Of a DNA stretch of 64,000 bases, positions 32,354 through 40,010 are shown one piece after another. Numbering within the stretch: position 1 is the stretch's first letter; each line of letters starts with the position of its first letter. Where the stretch lies: contig JANSWO010000003.1 of assembly GCA_024743435.1 (NCBI GenBank), forward strand, positions 124,001 through 188,000. Reading direction: 5' to 3'. This DNA comes from Pseudomonadaceae bacterium (lineage in GTDB: Bacteria; Pseudomonadota; Gammaproteobacteria; Pseudomonadales; Azotimanducaceae). The position numbers and the translations under genes are program-made. The notes beneath the pieces were generated by a model, which was given only the letters and a program-made list of their open reading frames with translations, did no database searches and was not told the origin of the DNA.

Positions 32354-34323
32354 GTCTGCTCAGATTGCATCCGGAAGTTGTCCGGTTACGCCGTCTGGCG
32401 CGAGCCTGTGCGGCGGGCGAAGTAAGTGATGAGGAATACCGCCTCGCCAGGCGTCAGGTGATACGCGATTTTTCTGCGCTAGAGTCGGGTGCGGACAGTG
32501 TCGCGTCAGATGATGACACCCAAACACGAGATGCAACTCAGCGCCGCATGGTGACGAACGAGTTGTCTCAAACCACGTTGGAAGTAATCGATATGCCGGA
32601 CGCGTCCAAAGCTGCTGGTTCACGCTCAACGCTTATATGGCTGTTGCTTGTGTCGTTCCTCATGCTTGCCGCTGCAATCACCCAAGCCGACGACTATCTG
32701 CCTGGGGTTGCCGAGCGCGACCCAAATCCCGAAACCTCGCCCAGAATTTCGGTCGAGAGTTTGCGGCTGGAATCGGACACAGGTCTTGAAGCCGAACTTT
32801 CGACGCGGATTCGATCGTTCCTCGATGAGCAGCTCAGCGCTGCGCGTTCAGAGCAGCAGGCTCTACGCCACGGTTTTACACAGGCTGAGCTATCCGAGGT
32901 CGCGCGCTATCTGTCTGGTATCGGTATTCACGAAGACAATCGTGAACTTTCCCGTGATGACCTTGCTGCGCTGCAGAGCCTCGTTGCCGAACAGAAAACG
33001 CGCAGAGGCATTTCGATCGTTCGTCTGGAGCAGATTGCCGCTGAGCTCGAGGGGTTGGTTCGATCGTCGGGCCTGCCCCTGGCCGTGGCCTACCTGCCGT
33101 CGCAATCGATTCGTGATGGTGTCGTCACCATTGCCGTGTTGCCTGGTGTGTTGGCTGATGTTCGAGTCGAAGGCTCGTCAGCTGCGCGAGAAGTTGTGGA
33201 GCGCGCGTTTCGTGATGAACTTGGCGAGGTTGTCAGCGACGACGTTGGCAATCGTTTGTTTCAGTTGTCCGGGCTCGCTGGGCTTCGAGCTCAGGGATCG
33301 TTCGCGCCAGGTGATGTGGTCGGCGAGTCGGTGCTCACAGTCAGGGTGCTCGACGAAGGCCCTTGGCGAGGCCGAGTAGTGCTCGATAACAATGGCGATG
33401 AGAGTCTTGGCGAACAGCGCCTGGCCGTTGCGGGCAGCTGGCTATCGCCGTCTGGACGCGGCGATCGGCTCGACGTTGCGTTCATGCACTGGCTCAATCC
33501 TAGCGACGCCTATTCCGCATCTGCGGCTTACCAGCTACCGGTTGGCAACATAGACGATGTGCTTCGCTTGTCGGTTGGGCGTAGCGATTTTACGACGTCG
33601 CTCGCCTCTAACCGGGTCAATGGTGATGTTCTGAGCCTGGAGGCACGCCTGGCGAGAACGCTCGAGCGCAGTCGCCGCCGCTCAAGTGAGGTGTCGCTTG
33701 CGCTCGGTCGTCATGATCTTTCGCTTGTCGGACTGATCGATCAGCAGGCGACGTATCTGAAAGCGCGCGTTGATGATGATCGAGTATTCGATGGCAGCCA
33801 ATGGGTGCTCAAGCTGGATGCCAGCGCGTTGGTAGGAAGCATCGATGGGGAGCTACCAGGCCAGGATAGCTCGCTATGGCTTACCGACGCTGGCGCGTTT
33901 GCCTGGCGACCCATGCCGCGACTCGGCAATGGCGTAAAGTTCAGCGTGCGCGCCCGTGCTCAGTGGGCGGACAACCAACTGCCGGAGTCGCTTCGACTCG
34001 GGCTTGGCGGCGCGGCGGCCGTGCGCGGGTTCGACTATTCGATCTCTGCAGCGGATCGTGGCTTGATGGCGAACGTCGCTTTGCACAAGCGGGTAGCGGG
34101 CCAGGAGTTACGCATCTTTGCTGACTCCGCCTATGGTGAAGCACTGGATCTCGGCTCGGCGGCGGACATCTTCGTGAGCAGCATGGGCTTCGGCTGGCGC
34201 TCCACGTTGCTCGATAACCTGCGAACTGATCTTACGGTCTCACGACCAATTTCCAGCAAGCTACCGCTCGGTGGTTCGGACGATAGCGTTCGCGTGTTTT
34301 GGAGGCTTTCCTATGAGCATTGA
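32350..34323 (+). CDS. TpsB/FhaC-like outer-membrane transporter with N-terminal cytosolic extension
   Basis: A 657-residue protein of the ShlB/FhaC/HecB family, the outer-membrane pore of two-partner secretion. Residues 1-81 are a soluble extension with LRRLARACAAGEVSDEEYRL and the acidic DDDTQTR motif (54-60). A signal-like segment follows (94-110, cleavage plausible after TQA at 113), then POTRA-type domains (LAVAYLPSQSIRDGVVTIAV) and a C-terminal barrel with the conserved LRLGLGGAAAVRGFDYSIS loop near residue 557. The ATGA overlap with the kinase gene supports translation from 32350. An internal ATG at 32593 has GGAAG eight bases upstream and would give a standard secreted TpsB. No TpsA gene lies in the window. 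Confidence 0.88.
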   Translation: MSLLRLHPEVVRLRRLARACAAGEVSDEEYRLARRQVIRDFSALESGADSVASDDDTQTRDATQRRMVTNELSQTTLEVIDMPDASKAAGSRSTLIWLLLVSFLMLAAAITQADDYLPGVAERDPNPETSPRISVESLRLESDTGLEAELSTRIRSFLDEQLSAARSEQQALRHGFTQAELSEVARYLSGIGIHEDNRELSRDDLAALQSLVAEQKTRRGISIVRLEQIAAELEGLVRSSGLPLAVAYLPSQSIRDGVVTIAVLPGVLADVRVEGSSAAREVVERAFRDELGEVVSDDVGNRLFQLSGLAGLRAQGSFAPGDVVGESVLTVRVLDEGPWRGRVVLDNNGDESLGEQRLAVAGSWLSPSGRGDRLDVAFMHWLNPSDAYSASAAYQLPVGNIDDVLRLSVGRSDFTTSLASNRVNGDVLSLEARLARTLERSRRRSSEVSLALGRHDLSLVGLIDQQATYLKARVDDDRVFDGSQWVLKLDASALVGSIDGELPGQDSSLWLTDAGAFAWRPMPRLGNGVKFSVRARAQWADNQLPESLRLGLGGAAAVRGFDYSISAADRGLMANVALHKRVAGQELRIFADSAYGEALDLGSAADIFVSSMGFGWRSTLLDNLRTDLTVSRPISSKLPLGGSDDSVRVFWRLSYEH

Positions 34324-34603
34324 TCGAAGCGCTATTGGACGACGCTGTGGCGCGCTGTTGCTGTTCGGCGCGCTACTGCCTGTGACAGCGGTGGCTGGAG
34401 AGCCGGACGTGCGTGCTGGTCTGCGCTTGCCGACACTCGGCGTTGAGCGCTCGGATGAGCAACTCAGTGATGCGGTGTTCACTTCGCTAACGCCGTTCAC
34501 GATCGAAGAGGTGCCCGTTCGACTCCCCGCCGATCAACGCCTTGACAACGCTGGATCTGATGAGAACGCTGATCGTGGCCGGCGAGACCCTAACGCTCGT
34601 TAA
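34313..34603 (+). CDS. Small secreted protein, unknown, last gene of the kinase-TpsB operon
   Basis: A 96-residue protein with a clear signal peptide (basic RRCG, hydrophobic ALLLFGALLPVTAVA, AxA site before GEPDVRAG). The mature part of about 65 residues is acidic then basic and low in hydrophobic residues. It contains LRLPTLGVERSDEQLSDAVF and an Arg/Asp-rich tail; no family is recognised. GGAGG lies six bases before the ATG, and the gene overlaps the TpsB-like stop by eleven bases. It could be a partner, plug or short cargo of the transporter; it lacks a TpsA secretion domain. Confidence 0.7.
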   Translation: MSIDRSAIGRRCGALLLFGALLPVTAVAGEPDVRAGLRLPTLGVERSDEQLSDAVFTSLTPFTIEEVPVRLPADQRLDNAGSDENADRGRRDPNAR

Positions 34604-34888
34604 CGCCTTTGCTACAGTTCTGTGACGATTGCCAAGAGCCTCACGGTAAGCGGCTACTAACGTATCGCGTCTCGATTCTATGCACAGTCCAACAAACCGC
34701 TCTTTAAGTGTGGGGTTTGCCCGATAGTCCTCAAGCTGCCTCTTCTCAACGGCCTGTAAGTCGATGAAATATAATGGGAAGTTGGGTTTTACGTCGTCCG
34801 AGGTGATTTCAGGCTGTCCCCACAAGCGCGTGACTGCTGGCGAATCGCCAAAGTTATCCCTCAAGTTATCCACAGCTCTTCCTGTCAA
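34487..34888 (-). CDS. Doubtful antisense ORF, 133 codons
   Basis: The only sizeable open frame between the secreted-protein gene and the fumarase gene. It would start at a TTG, read DSPAVTRLWGQPEITSDDVK and a helical middle (LEDYRANPTLKERFVGLCIE), and end 117 bases inside the plus-strand gene. Codon choice (TTA, AGA, ATA, GGA, GTA) is unlike the neighbours, and no Shine-Dalgarno sequence is evident. It may be a gene fragment of foreign origin or chance. Otherwise 34604-35034 holds no recognised feature except the fumarase ribosome binding site. Confidence 0.25.
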   Translation of the reverse strand: MTGRAVDNLRDNFGDSPAVTRLWGQPEITSDDVKPNFPLYFIDLQAVEKRQLEDYRANPTLKERFVGLCIESRRDTLVAAYREALGNRHRTVAKALTSVRVSPATISVLIRSSVVKALIGGESNGHLFDRERR

Positions 34889-35034
34889 GACGTGCTGAGC
34901 GCAATCCTGGTTCGGTGACGTGGTGCCTGCGACCAGCGCTCAGCAAAGCCACTGAGATTTGCGTGGTGAAAACGCTAATATGTCGCGCGCTTAACCTGCT
35001 TAGCTGAATGTGCACCAAAGAGGAAGCTCGCGAC

Positions 35035-36555
35035 ATGGCACCTATTCGACAGGACGATCTGATTCAGAGCATCGCCGATGCTGTTCAGTTCATTTCTTAC
35101 TATCACCCCACCGATTTTCTGCGCGCGATGCGCGCGGCTTATGAGCGGGAAGAATCACCCGCAGCCAAAGGGGCTTTGCAGCAGGTGCTGGTCAACTCTC
35201 GAATGTGCGCGATCGGCAAACGCCCGATTTGTCAGGACACCGGCATCGTCAATGTGTTGATTGATGTCGGTATGGATGTTCGCTGGGATGCCGACATGTC
35301 GGTGGACGACATGATCAATGAAGGGGTTCGGCGTGGTTACACACATCCGGACAACGTGCTGCGGGGCAGCGTACTGGAAGATCCGGACGGCAAACGCAGT
35401 AATACGAAAGACAACACACCGGCGGTTATCCATTACCGCGTGGTTCCCGGCGACGAGGTGTCGATTGAGGTAGCGGCCAAAGGCGGCGGCAGCGAGGCGA
35501 AGGCGAAGTTTGCGATGCTCAACCCATCAGATGATCTGGTGGAGTGGATATTGTCGGTAGTTCCCACAATGGGAGCCGGCTGGTGCCCTCCAGGCATCCT
35601 GGGCATTGGTGTTGGTGGCACGCCTGAGATGGCGATGTTGCTCGCCAAACGCTCACTCATGGAGCCTATTGATATCCATGACCTGATCGAGAGAGGCCCG
35701 TCGAATCATGCGGAGGAACTGCGTCTTGAGCTGTTCGACAAAGTTAACGCGCTCGGTATCGGTGCTCAGGGTTTGGGTGGTCTCACTACCGTTTTGGATG
35801 TGAAAGTGTCGGATTACCCAACGCACGCGGCAAACAAACCGGTTGCTCTGATCCCGAACTGCACAGCAACCCGGCACGTGCACTTCACGCTGGATGGCTC
35901 GGGGCCAGCCACGTTTGAGCCGCCACCGCTATCCGAATGGCCGGACATCGCATTCGAGATGGGCCCGGACGTTCGTCGCGTGAATGTCGATGCAATTAGC
36001 AAAGAAGAAGTAGCAACGTGGAACGCCGGAGATACCGTGCTGCTGTCAGGCAAAATCCTCACCGGTCGAGATGCCGCGCACAAGCGACTGGTGGATATGC
36101 TGGACCGAGGCGAGCCGATGCCGGTGGATTTCGCTGGTCGCTTTATCTACTACGTCGGTCCGGTGGACCCGGTCCGTGATGAGGTTGTGGGGCCAGCGGG
36201 TCCCACCACAGCCACCAGAATGGATAAGTTCACGCGAGCGATGCTCGAACAAACGGGTCTGCTCGGCATGATTGGCAAAGCGGAGCGTGGCCAGCTTGCG
36301 ATCGATGCCATTAAAGATACCGGCGCGGTATCTCTTATCGCTGTCGGTGGTGCCGCCTATCTGGTCGCCAAAGCGATCAAGCAATCTACGCTGCTGGCGT
36401 TCGAAGACCTCGGTATGGAGGCAATCTACGAATTTGATGTGGAAGACATGCCGGTAACGGTTGCTGTGGATGCACGCGGTGATTCGGTGCATCGTTCCGG
36501 GCCCCAGATCTGGTCTGGCAAAATCGCAGAGAAGATCAAGGTTGCTCAGCAGTGA
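35035..36555 (+). CDS. Fumarate hydratase class I (iron-sulfur)
   Basis: A 506-residue oxygen-sensitive 4Fe-4S fumarase converting fumarate and malate in the TCA cycle. Seen: the N-terminal lyase domain with RPICQDTGIVNVLIDVGMDV (Cys ligand), AKGGGSEAKAKFAMLNPSDD and GAGWCPPGILGIGVGGTPEM with a second Cys. LIPNCTATRHVHFTLDGSGP carries the third. The C-terminal swivel domain has GKILTGRDAAHKR, YYVGPVDPV and GPTTATRMDKF. ATG 35035 has AGAGGAAG upstream; an ATG at 35008 has none. It is single-chain, as in FumA/FumB. Confidence 0.95.
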   Translation: MAPIRQDDLIQSIADAVQFISYYHPTDFLRAMRAAYEREESPAAKGALQQVLVNSRMCAIGKRPICQDTGIVNVLIDVGMDVRWDADMSVDDMINEGVRRGYTHPDNVLRGSVLEDPDGKRSNTKDNTPAVIHYRVVPGDEVSIEVAAKGGGSEAKAKFAMLNPSDDLVEWILSVVPTMGAGWCPPGILGIGVGGTPEMAMLLAKRSLMEPIDIHDLIERGPSNHAEELRLELFDKVNALGIGAQGLGGLTTVLDVKVSDYPTHAANKPVALIPNCTATRHVHFTLDGSGPATFEPPPLSEWPDIAFEMGPDVRRVNVDAISKEEVATWNAGDTVLLSGKILTGRDAAHKRLVDMLDRGEPMPVDFAGRFIYYVGPVDPVRDEVVGPAGPTTATRMDKFTRAMLEQTGLLGMIGKAERGQLAIDAIKDTGAVSLIAVGGAAYLVAKAIKQSTLLAFEDLGMEAIYEFDVEDMPVTVAVDARGDSVHRSGPQIWSGKIAEKIKVAQQ

Positions 36556-36565
36556 GGTCAGCAAC

Positions 36566-38032
36566 ATGAGTAGTTCAGAGCCGCCGTCCATTGTCATCAT
36601 CGGTGCTGGTGTCGCGGGGCTGTGCCTCGCCATGCAACTGCAACGCAGCGGTCGCGACGACTATCTCATCGTTGAAAAGGGCTCGGGTGTCGGTGGCACC
36701 TGGCGCGACAATACCTATCCCGGTTGTGCCTGCGATGTGCCATCACTGTTCTACTCATTCTCCTTCGAAACCAAGCGTGACTGGAGCCGGCTCTTTCCCG
36801 GCCAGCCGGAAATACTCGGCTACCTGGAAAGCTGCGCGAAGAAATACGATCTGACTCGCAACATTCGTTTTGGCAGTGAAGTGACGAGTGCTCAGTTCAA
36901 CGATGCCACTGATCATTGGACGGTAACGCTCGACTCGGGCGAAGAAATTGTCAGCCAGATCCTCATATCGAGCGTTGGCCAATTGAATCGCCCTGCCTAT
37001 CCGGATGTGCCTGGAATAGAAGATTTTTCCGGACAGCAGTTTCACTCGGCGCGCTGGAATCACGATGTTGATCTATCGGGCAAGCGCGTAGCGGTAATCG
37101 GTAACGGCTGCAGCGCGGTGCAGTTCATTCCCGAGATCGTGCCGAAGCTAAAACAGCTGACGCTATTTCAGCGCAGCGCTCATTGGTTGATCCCCCGGGG
37201 TGATGCGCCGTTCAGTGACAAAGCGCTATCGAGATTCGAACGGTTCCCGGTTCTCGTGCGTCTGTATCGATATCTGATCTGGCTGCGCTACGAGTTGATG
37301 CTGTATCCACTCATGAAACGCAGCTCATGGCTGCGCGCGCGCATTGAGAAAGTCTCGATGGACATGCTGGAAGAGCAAGTGGCCGATCCCGAGTTGCGCG
37401 CCAAGCTGACCCCGGACTACCCGATGGGTTGTAAGCGCGTGATCATTCACGACAGCTACTACCCGGCGCTTACGCGCGACAATGTGGACGTGGACACAAC
37501 CGCGGTTGTCTCAGCAACGGCAAATGGCCTTGAATTGGCGGATGGTCGGCACTTGGATGTGGACGTTGTCATCTACGGTACCGGCTTTGCGGCATCCGGA
37601 TTTCTTGCGCCGATGGAAATCAAGGGTCGCGACGGTCTGGACCTCAACGAGGTCTGGCGCGACGGTGCGCAGGCTTATCTGGGTATGACCGTGCCAGGTT
37701 TTCCGAATTTCTTCATGACCTATGGTCCGAACACCAATCTTGGCCATAACTCGATCATCTTCATGATCGAGAACCAAAGCAGATACATTCTCAAGTGTCT
37801 CGCGCGCATGAGTAAACAAGGTACTACCCGCATCGAAGTTCAGGCTCAGGCCGCCGATGATTTCAACCAGTCATTGCAGCAGGACATCGCCGACAAAACC
37901 GTTTGGGTTAGTAGCTGCGATAGTTGGTACAAGAATGCAGCCGGCAAAGTGGTTAACAACTGGTCTGGCTCAACGTTCGATTATTGGCTCAAAACCCGCT
38001 CGCCGGAGTGGGCTTACTATGATGAGTGCTAG
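36566..38032 (+). CDS. Baeyer-Villiger-type flavin monooxygenase
   Basis: A 488-residue FAD/NADPH monooxygenase that would insert oxygen next to a ketone. Seen: FAD motif IIGAGVAGLCLAMQL, GVGGTWRDNTYPGCACDVPS, the Baeyer-Villiger fingerprint FSGQQFHSARWNHD, the NADPH-binding motif VIGNGCSAVQF and VVIYGTGFAASGFL near the C-terminus. GAGGT lies nine bases before the ATG. It is followed by an SDR, a frequent pairing in ketone, terpenoid or steroid degradation; the substrate is unknown. Confidence 0.93.
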   Translation: MSSSEPPSIVIIGAGVAGLCLAMQLQRSGRDDYLIVEKGSGVGGTWRDNTYPGCACDVPSLFYSFSFETKRDWSRLFPGQPEILGYLESCAKKYDLTRNIRFGSEVTSAQFNDATDHWTVTLDSGEEIVSQILISSVGQLNRPAYPDVPGIEDFSGQQFHSARWNHDVDLSGKRVAVIGNGCSAVQFIPEIVPKLKQLTLFQRSAHWLIPRGDAPFSDKALSRFERFPVLVRLYRYLIWLRYELMLYPLMKRSSWLRARIEKVSMDMLEEQVADPELRAKLTPDYPMGCKRVIIHDSYYPALTRDNVDVDTTAVVSATANGLELADGRHLDVDVVIYGTGFAASGFLAPMEIKGRDGLDLNEVWRDGAQAYLGMTVPGFPNFFMTYGPNTNLGHNSIIFMIENQSRYILKCLARMSKQGTTRIEVQAQAADDFNQSLQQDIADKTVWVSSCDSWYKNAAGKVVNNWSGSTFDYWLKTRSPEWAYYDEC

Positions 38033-38081
38033 CTGACGCGGGGTCAGGCTGGGCAGCGAACACACAGGAACCCGCTCACGA

Positions 38082-38822
38082 ATGGCTGACGAGAAATCAA
38101 TTGCTGACAGCAACGACGCTAATGAGGATGCCAAACTCGCGATCATCGCTGGCGTAGGCCCCGGCACGGGGGCTGCTGTGGCCAGACGCTTCGCACAGAA
38201 TTACCGAGTTGCCTTACTGGCCAGGAGTACCGAGGTCGTCGACGCGCTGGCAGAAGAATTGCCGCTGGCGAGCGCGTTTGTCTGCGACATGGCGGATGCG
38301 GACAATTTTTCACAAGTACTGGCGGATATCGCTGACTCGATGGGCGAGGCGTCTGTTGTTGTTCATAACGGTGCACGCGGCACGTTTGCGGATGTGTTGA
38401 AGCTCGATCCGGACGACTTGCAGGCAAACTTCCAGATCAACACGATGAGTTTTCTGCAGCTGGTGCAGGCTACGGCTCCCGCCATGATCTCGCGCCGGGA
38501 AGGCGCAATTGTTTGCACTGGGAACACCGCGGCCTATCGGGGGGTGGCGAACTTTGCCGGCTTCGCGCCGACAAAAGCCGCGCAACGCATACTCGCAGAA
38601 TCTATGGCTCGGCGGTTGGGGCCAGAGGGAGTACACGTCAGCTACCTCGCGATCGATGCCGTGATCGATTTGCCCTGGACCAGGCAGCGTTATGCTGACA
38701 AGCCAGATTCGTTCTTCTGCCAACCCTCAGATATTGCCGACGAGGTCTGGCATCTGGCGCATCAGCCACGATCAGCCTGGACCTTCGACGTCAAAATCCG
38801 GCCGTTCGCAGAAACGTGGTAA
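38082..38822 (+). CDS. SDR family protein with atypical motifs
   Basis: A 246-residue short-chain dehydrogenase-like protein. The cofactor loop reads GVGPGTGAAVARRF where classical members have TGxxxGxG. The NAG motif is NGARGTF. The catalytic Ser is replaced in IVCTGNTAAYRGV, and the Tyr-x-x-x-Lys pair reads GFAPTKAA (Ala/Phe with Lys retained). It therefore lacks the standard Ser-Tyr pair and may be an atypical reductase or non-catalytic. The pattern is shared by a known group of proteobacterial SDRs near glutathione or lipid genes. The next gene overlaps its stop. Confidence 0.85.
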   Translation: MADEKSIADSNDANEDAKLAIIAGVGPGTGAAVARRFAQNYRVALLARSTEVVDALAEELPLASAFVCDMADADNFSQVLADIADSMGEASVVVHNGARGTFADVLKLDPDDLQANFQINTMSFLQLVQATAPAMISRREGAIVCTGNTAAYRGVANFAGFAPTKAAQRILAESMARRLGPEGVHVSYLAIDAVIDLPWTRQRYADKPDSFFCQPSDIADEVWHLAHQPRSAWTFDVKIRPFAETW

Positions 38823-39529
38823 GGCGGATTGGCATTCTCCAGGCGGACTCCGTGATGCCCCAGTTCGCGGTCGAATACGGTGACTATCCGGATATGTTCG
38901 CGAGCCTCTTGGGGCGCACCGATACCGAGTTTCACACCTGGAATGCCCAGCGCGGAGAGTTTCCGCAGCACGCCAGCGACGCCGACGCCTTCGTCATTAC
39001 CGGTTCACGATGCAGCGTCTACGATAGCGACCCATGGATCAAACAACTCGCCCAGTGTGTCAACCGCCTGATCGATACCGGCGCCTGCGTTGTGGGTGTC
39101 TGCTTTGGTCATCAACTTATTGCGCATTTTCGGGGCGGAGAAACGGCGCCAGCAGATGCAGGGTGGGGCGTGGGTGTGCGTAGCGCCGAAGTCATCGAGA
39201 ACGCGGCGCAATGGCGCGGTACGAATGCAGCCAACGCCTATTCCCTGGTTGCGAGCCACAGGGATCAGGTCAGGATGATGCCAGAGGGTGCAGCGCGCTG
39301 GGCTATGAGTGAGTTCTGCCCGATATCGGGCTACACCATCGACTCTTCGGTTCTGACCATTCAGCAACACCCTGAATACAGCAGGAAGTTCGCCCGTGCG
39401 TTTATGACTGCACGGGCGCCAATCCTGGGGCCAGAAGTCCTTGCGGCCGGTCTTGCATCGCTTGATCTAGCAACCGACTCGCCAGTAGTCGCTGACTGGA
39501 TCCACCGTTTTATCGACGGGGCGTCTTGA
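38816..39529 (+). CDS. Class I glutamine amidotransferase (GMP synthase-like)
   Basis: A 237-residue class I glutamine amidotransferase homologue with the nucleophile elbow GVCFGHQL (Cys96) and the His-Glu pair in QQHPEY (His185, Glu187), so the triad is complete. The oxyanion region VITGSRCSVYD replaces the usual GGP form. It stands alone without a synthase domain, like the gamma-glutamyl hydrolase-type proteins that act in polyamine or gamma-glutamyl catabolism; the actual substrate is unknown. A GTG start at 38816 overlaps the SDR stop by seven bases. Confidence 0.88.
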   Translation: MVRRIGILQADSVMPQFAVEYGDYPDMFASLLGRTDTEFHTWNAQRGEFPQHASDADAFVITGSRCSVYDSDPWIKQLAQCVNRLIDTGACVVGVCFGHQLIAHFRGGETAPADAGWGVGVRSAEVIENAAQWRGTNAANAYSLVASHRDQVRMMPEGAARWAMSEFCPISGYTIDSSVLTIQQHPEYSRKFARAFMTARAPILGPEVLAAGLASLDLATDSPVVADWIHRFIDGAS

Positions 39530-39533
39530 GCTC

Positions 39534-40010
39534 GTGAAGAAGCTTCCGGCCAACAGCGGCGATGAGCAGCAGGACGTACCGGCAGGCTACTCGCGCGAAG
39601 AGACGCGGGCGCGTCGGTTGATTAACGAGCCCGGCAGGTTGGCCAGCAAACTTCACTCGGCTTCTGAAAAACTGGACGGTGTGACGAGCCGCTCATCGAA
39701 GTTCGCGACGGTGCGCGCAGAGCTCGCGACGCTCATCTCACTCGTTCGCGCCTGGGCTGCTGGTGATTATCGCCAGATTTCAACGGCATCCATCGTCAGC
39801 ATCGTGGCGGGCATCATCTATTTCCTGAACCCGCTGGATGTGGTGCCCGATTTCATTTTTGGCTTTGGCTTGTTGGATGATGCGACGGTACTGGCGTTTG
39901 TCATCAATCGCGTCTCCTCGGAGCTGAGTCAGTATCGTGATTGGGTGCGTCAGCGCGATGGCGCAAACGAAGACCCGGCCGGCGAGCCCGATGGTGATCC
40001 CGATGCATAG
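39534..40010 (+). CDS. YkvA-like DUF1232 membrane protein
   Basis: A 158-residue protein with a charged N-terminal half and a C-terminal DUF1232 core. The diagnostic run IIYFLNPLDVVPDFIFGFGL is followed by DDATVLAFVINRV, and a single membrane helix overlaps the core. The acidic tail ends GEPDGDPDA. The function of the family is unknown. GTG start at 39534, four bases after the amidotransferase stop. It overlaps the next lipoprotein gene, so the three form an operon. Confidence 0.87.
   Translation: MKKLPANSGDEQQDVPAGYSREETRARRLINEPGRLASKLHSASEKLDGVTSRSSKFATVRAELATLISLVRAWAAGDYRQISTASIVSIVAGIIYFLNPLDVVPDFIFGFGLLDDATVLAFVINRVSSELSQYRDWVRQRDGANEDPAGEPDGDPDA

Noticed and set aside
28731-34603. 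Type VI secretion locus
   Set aside because: The FHA, PP2C and PpkA-like genes suggest it, but no TssB, TssC, Hcp, VgrG, TssM or ClpV gene is present; a TpsB-like gene follows instead.
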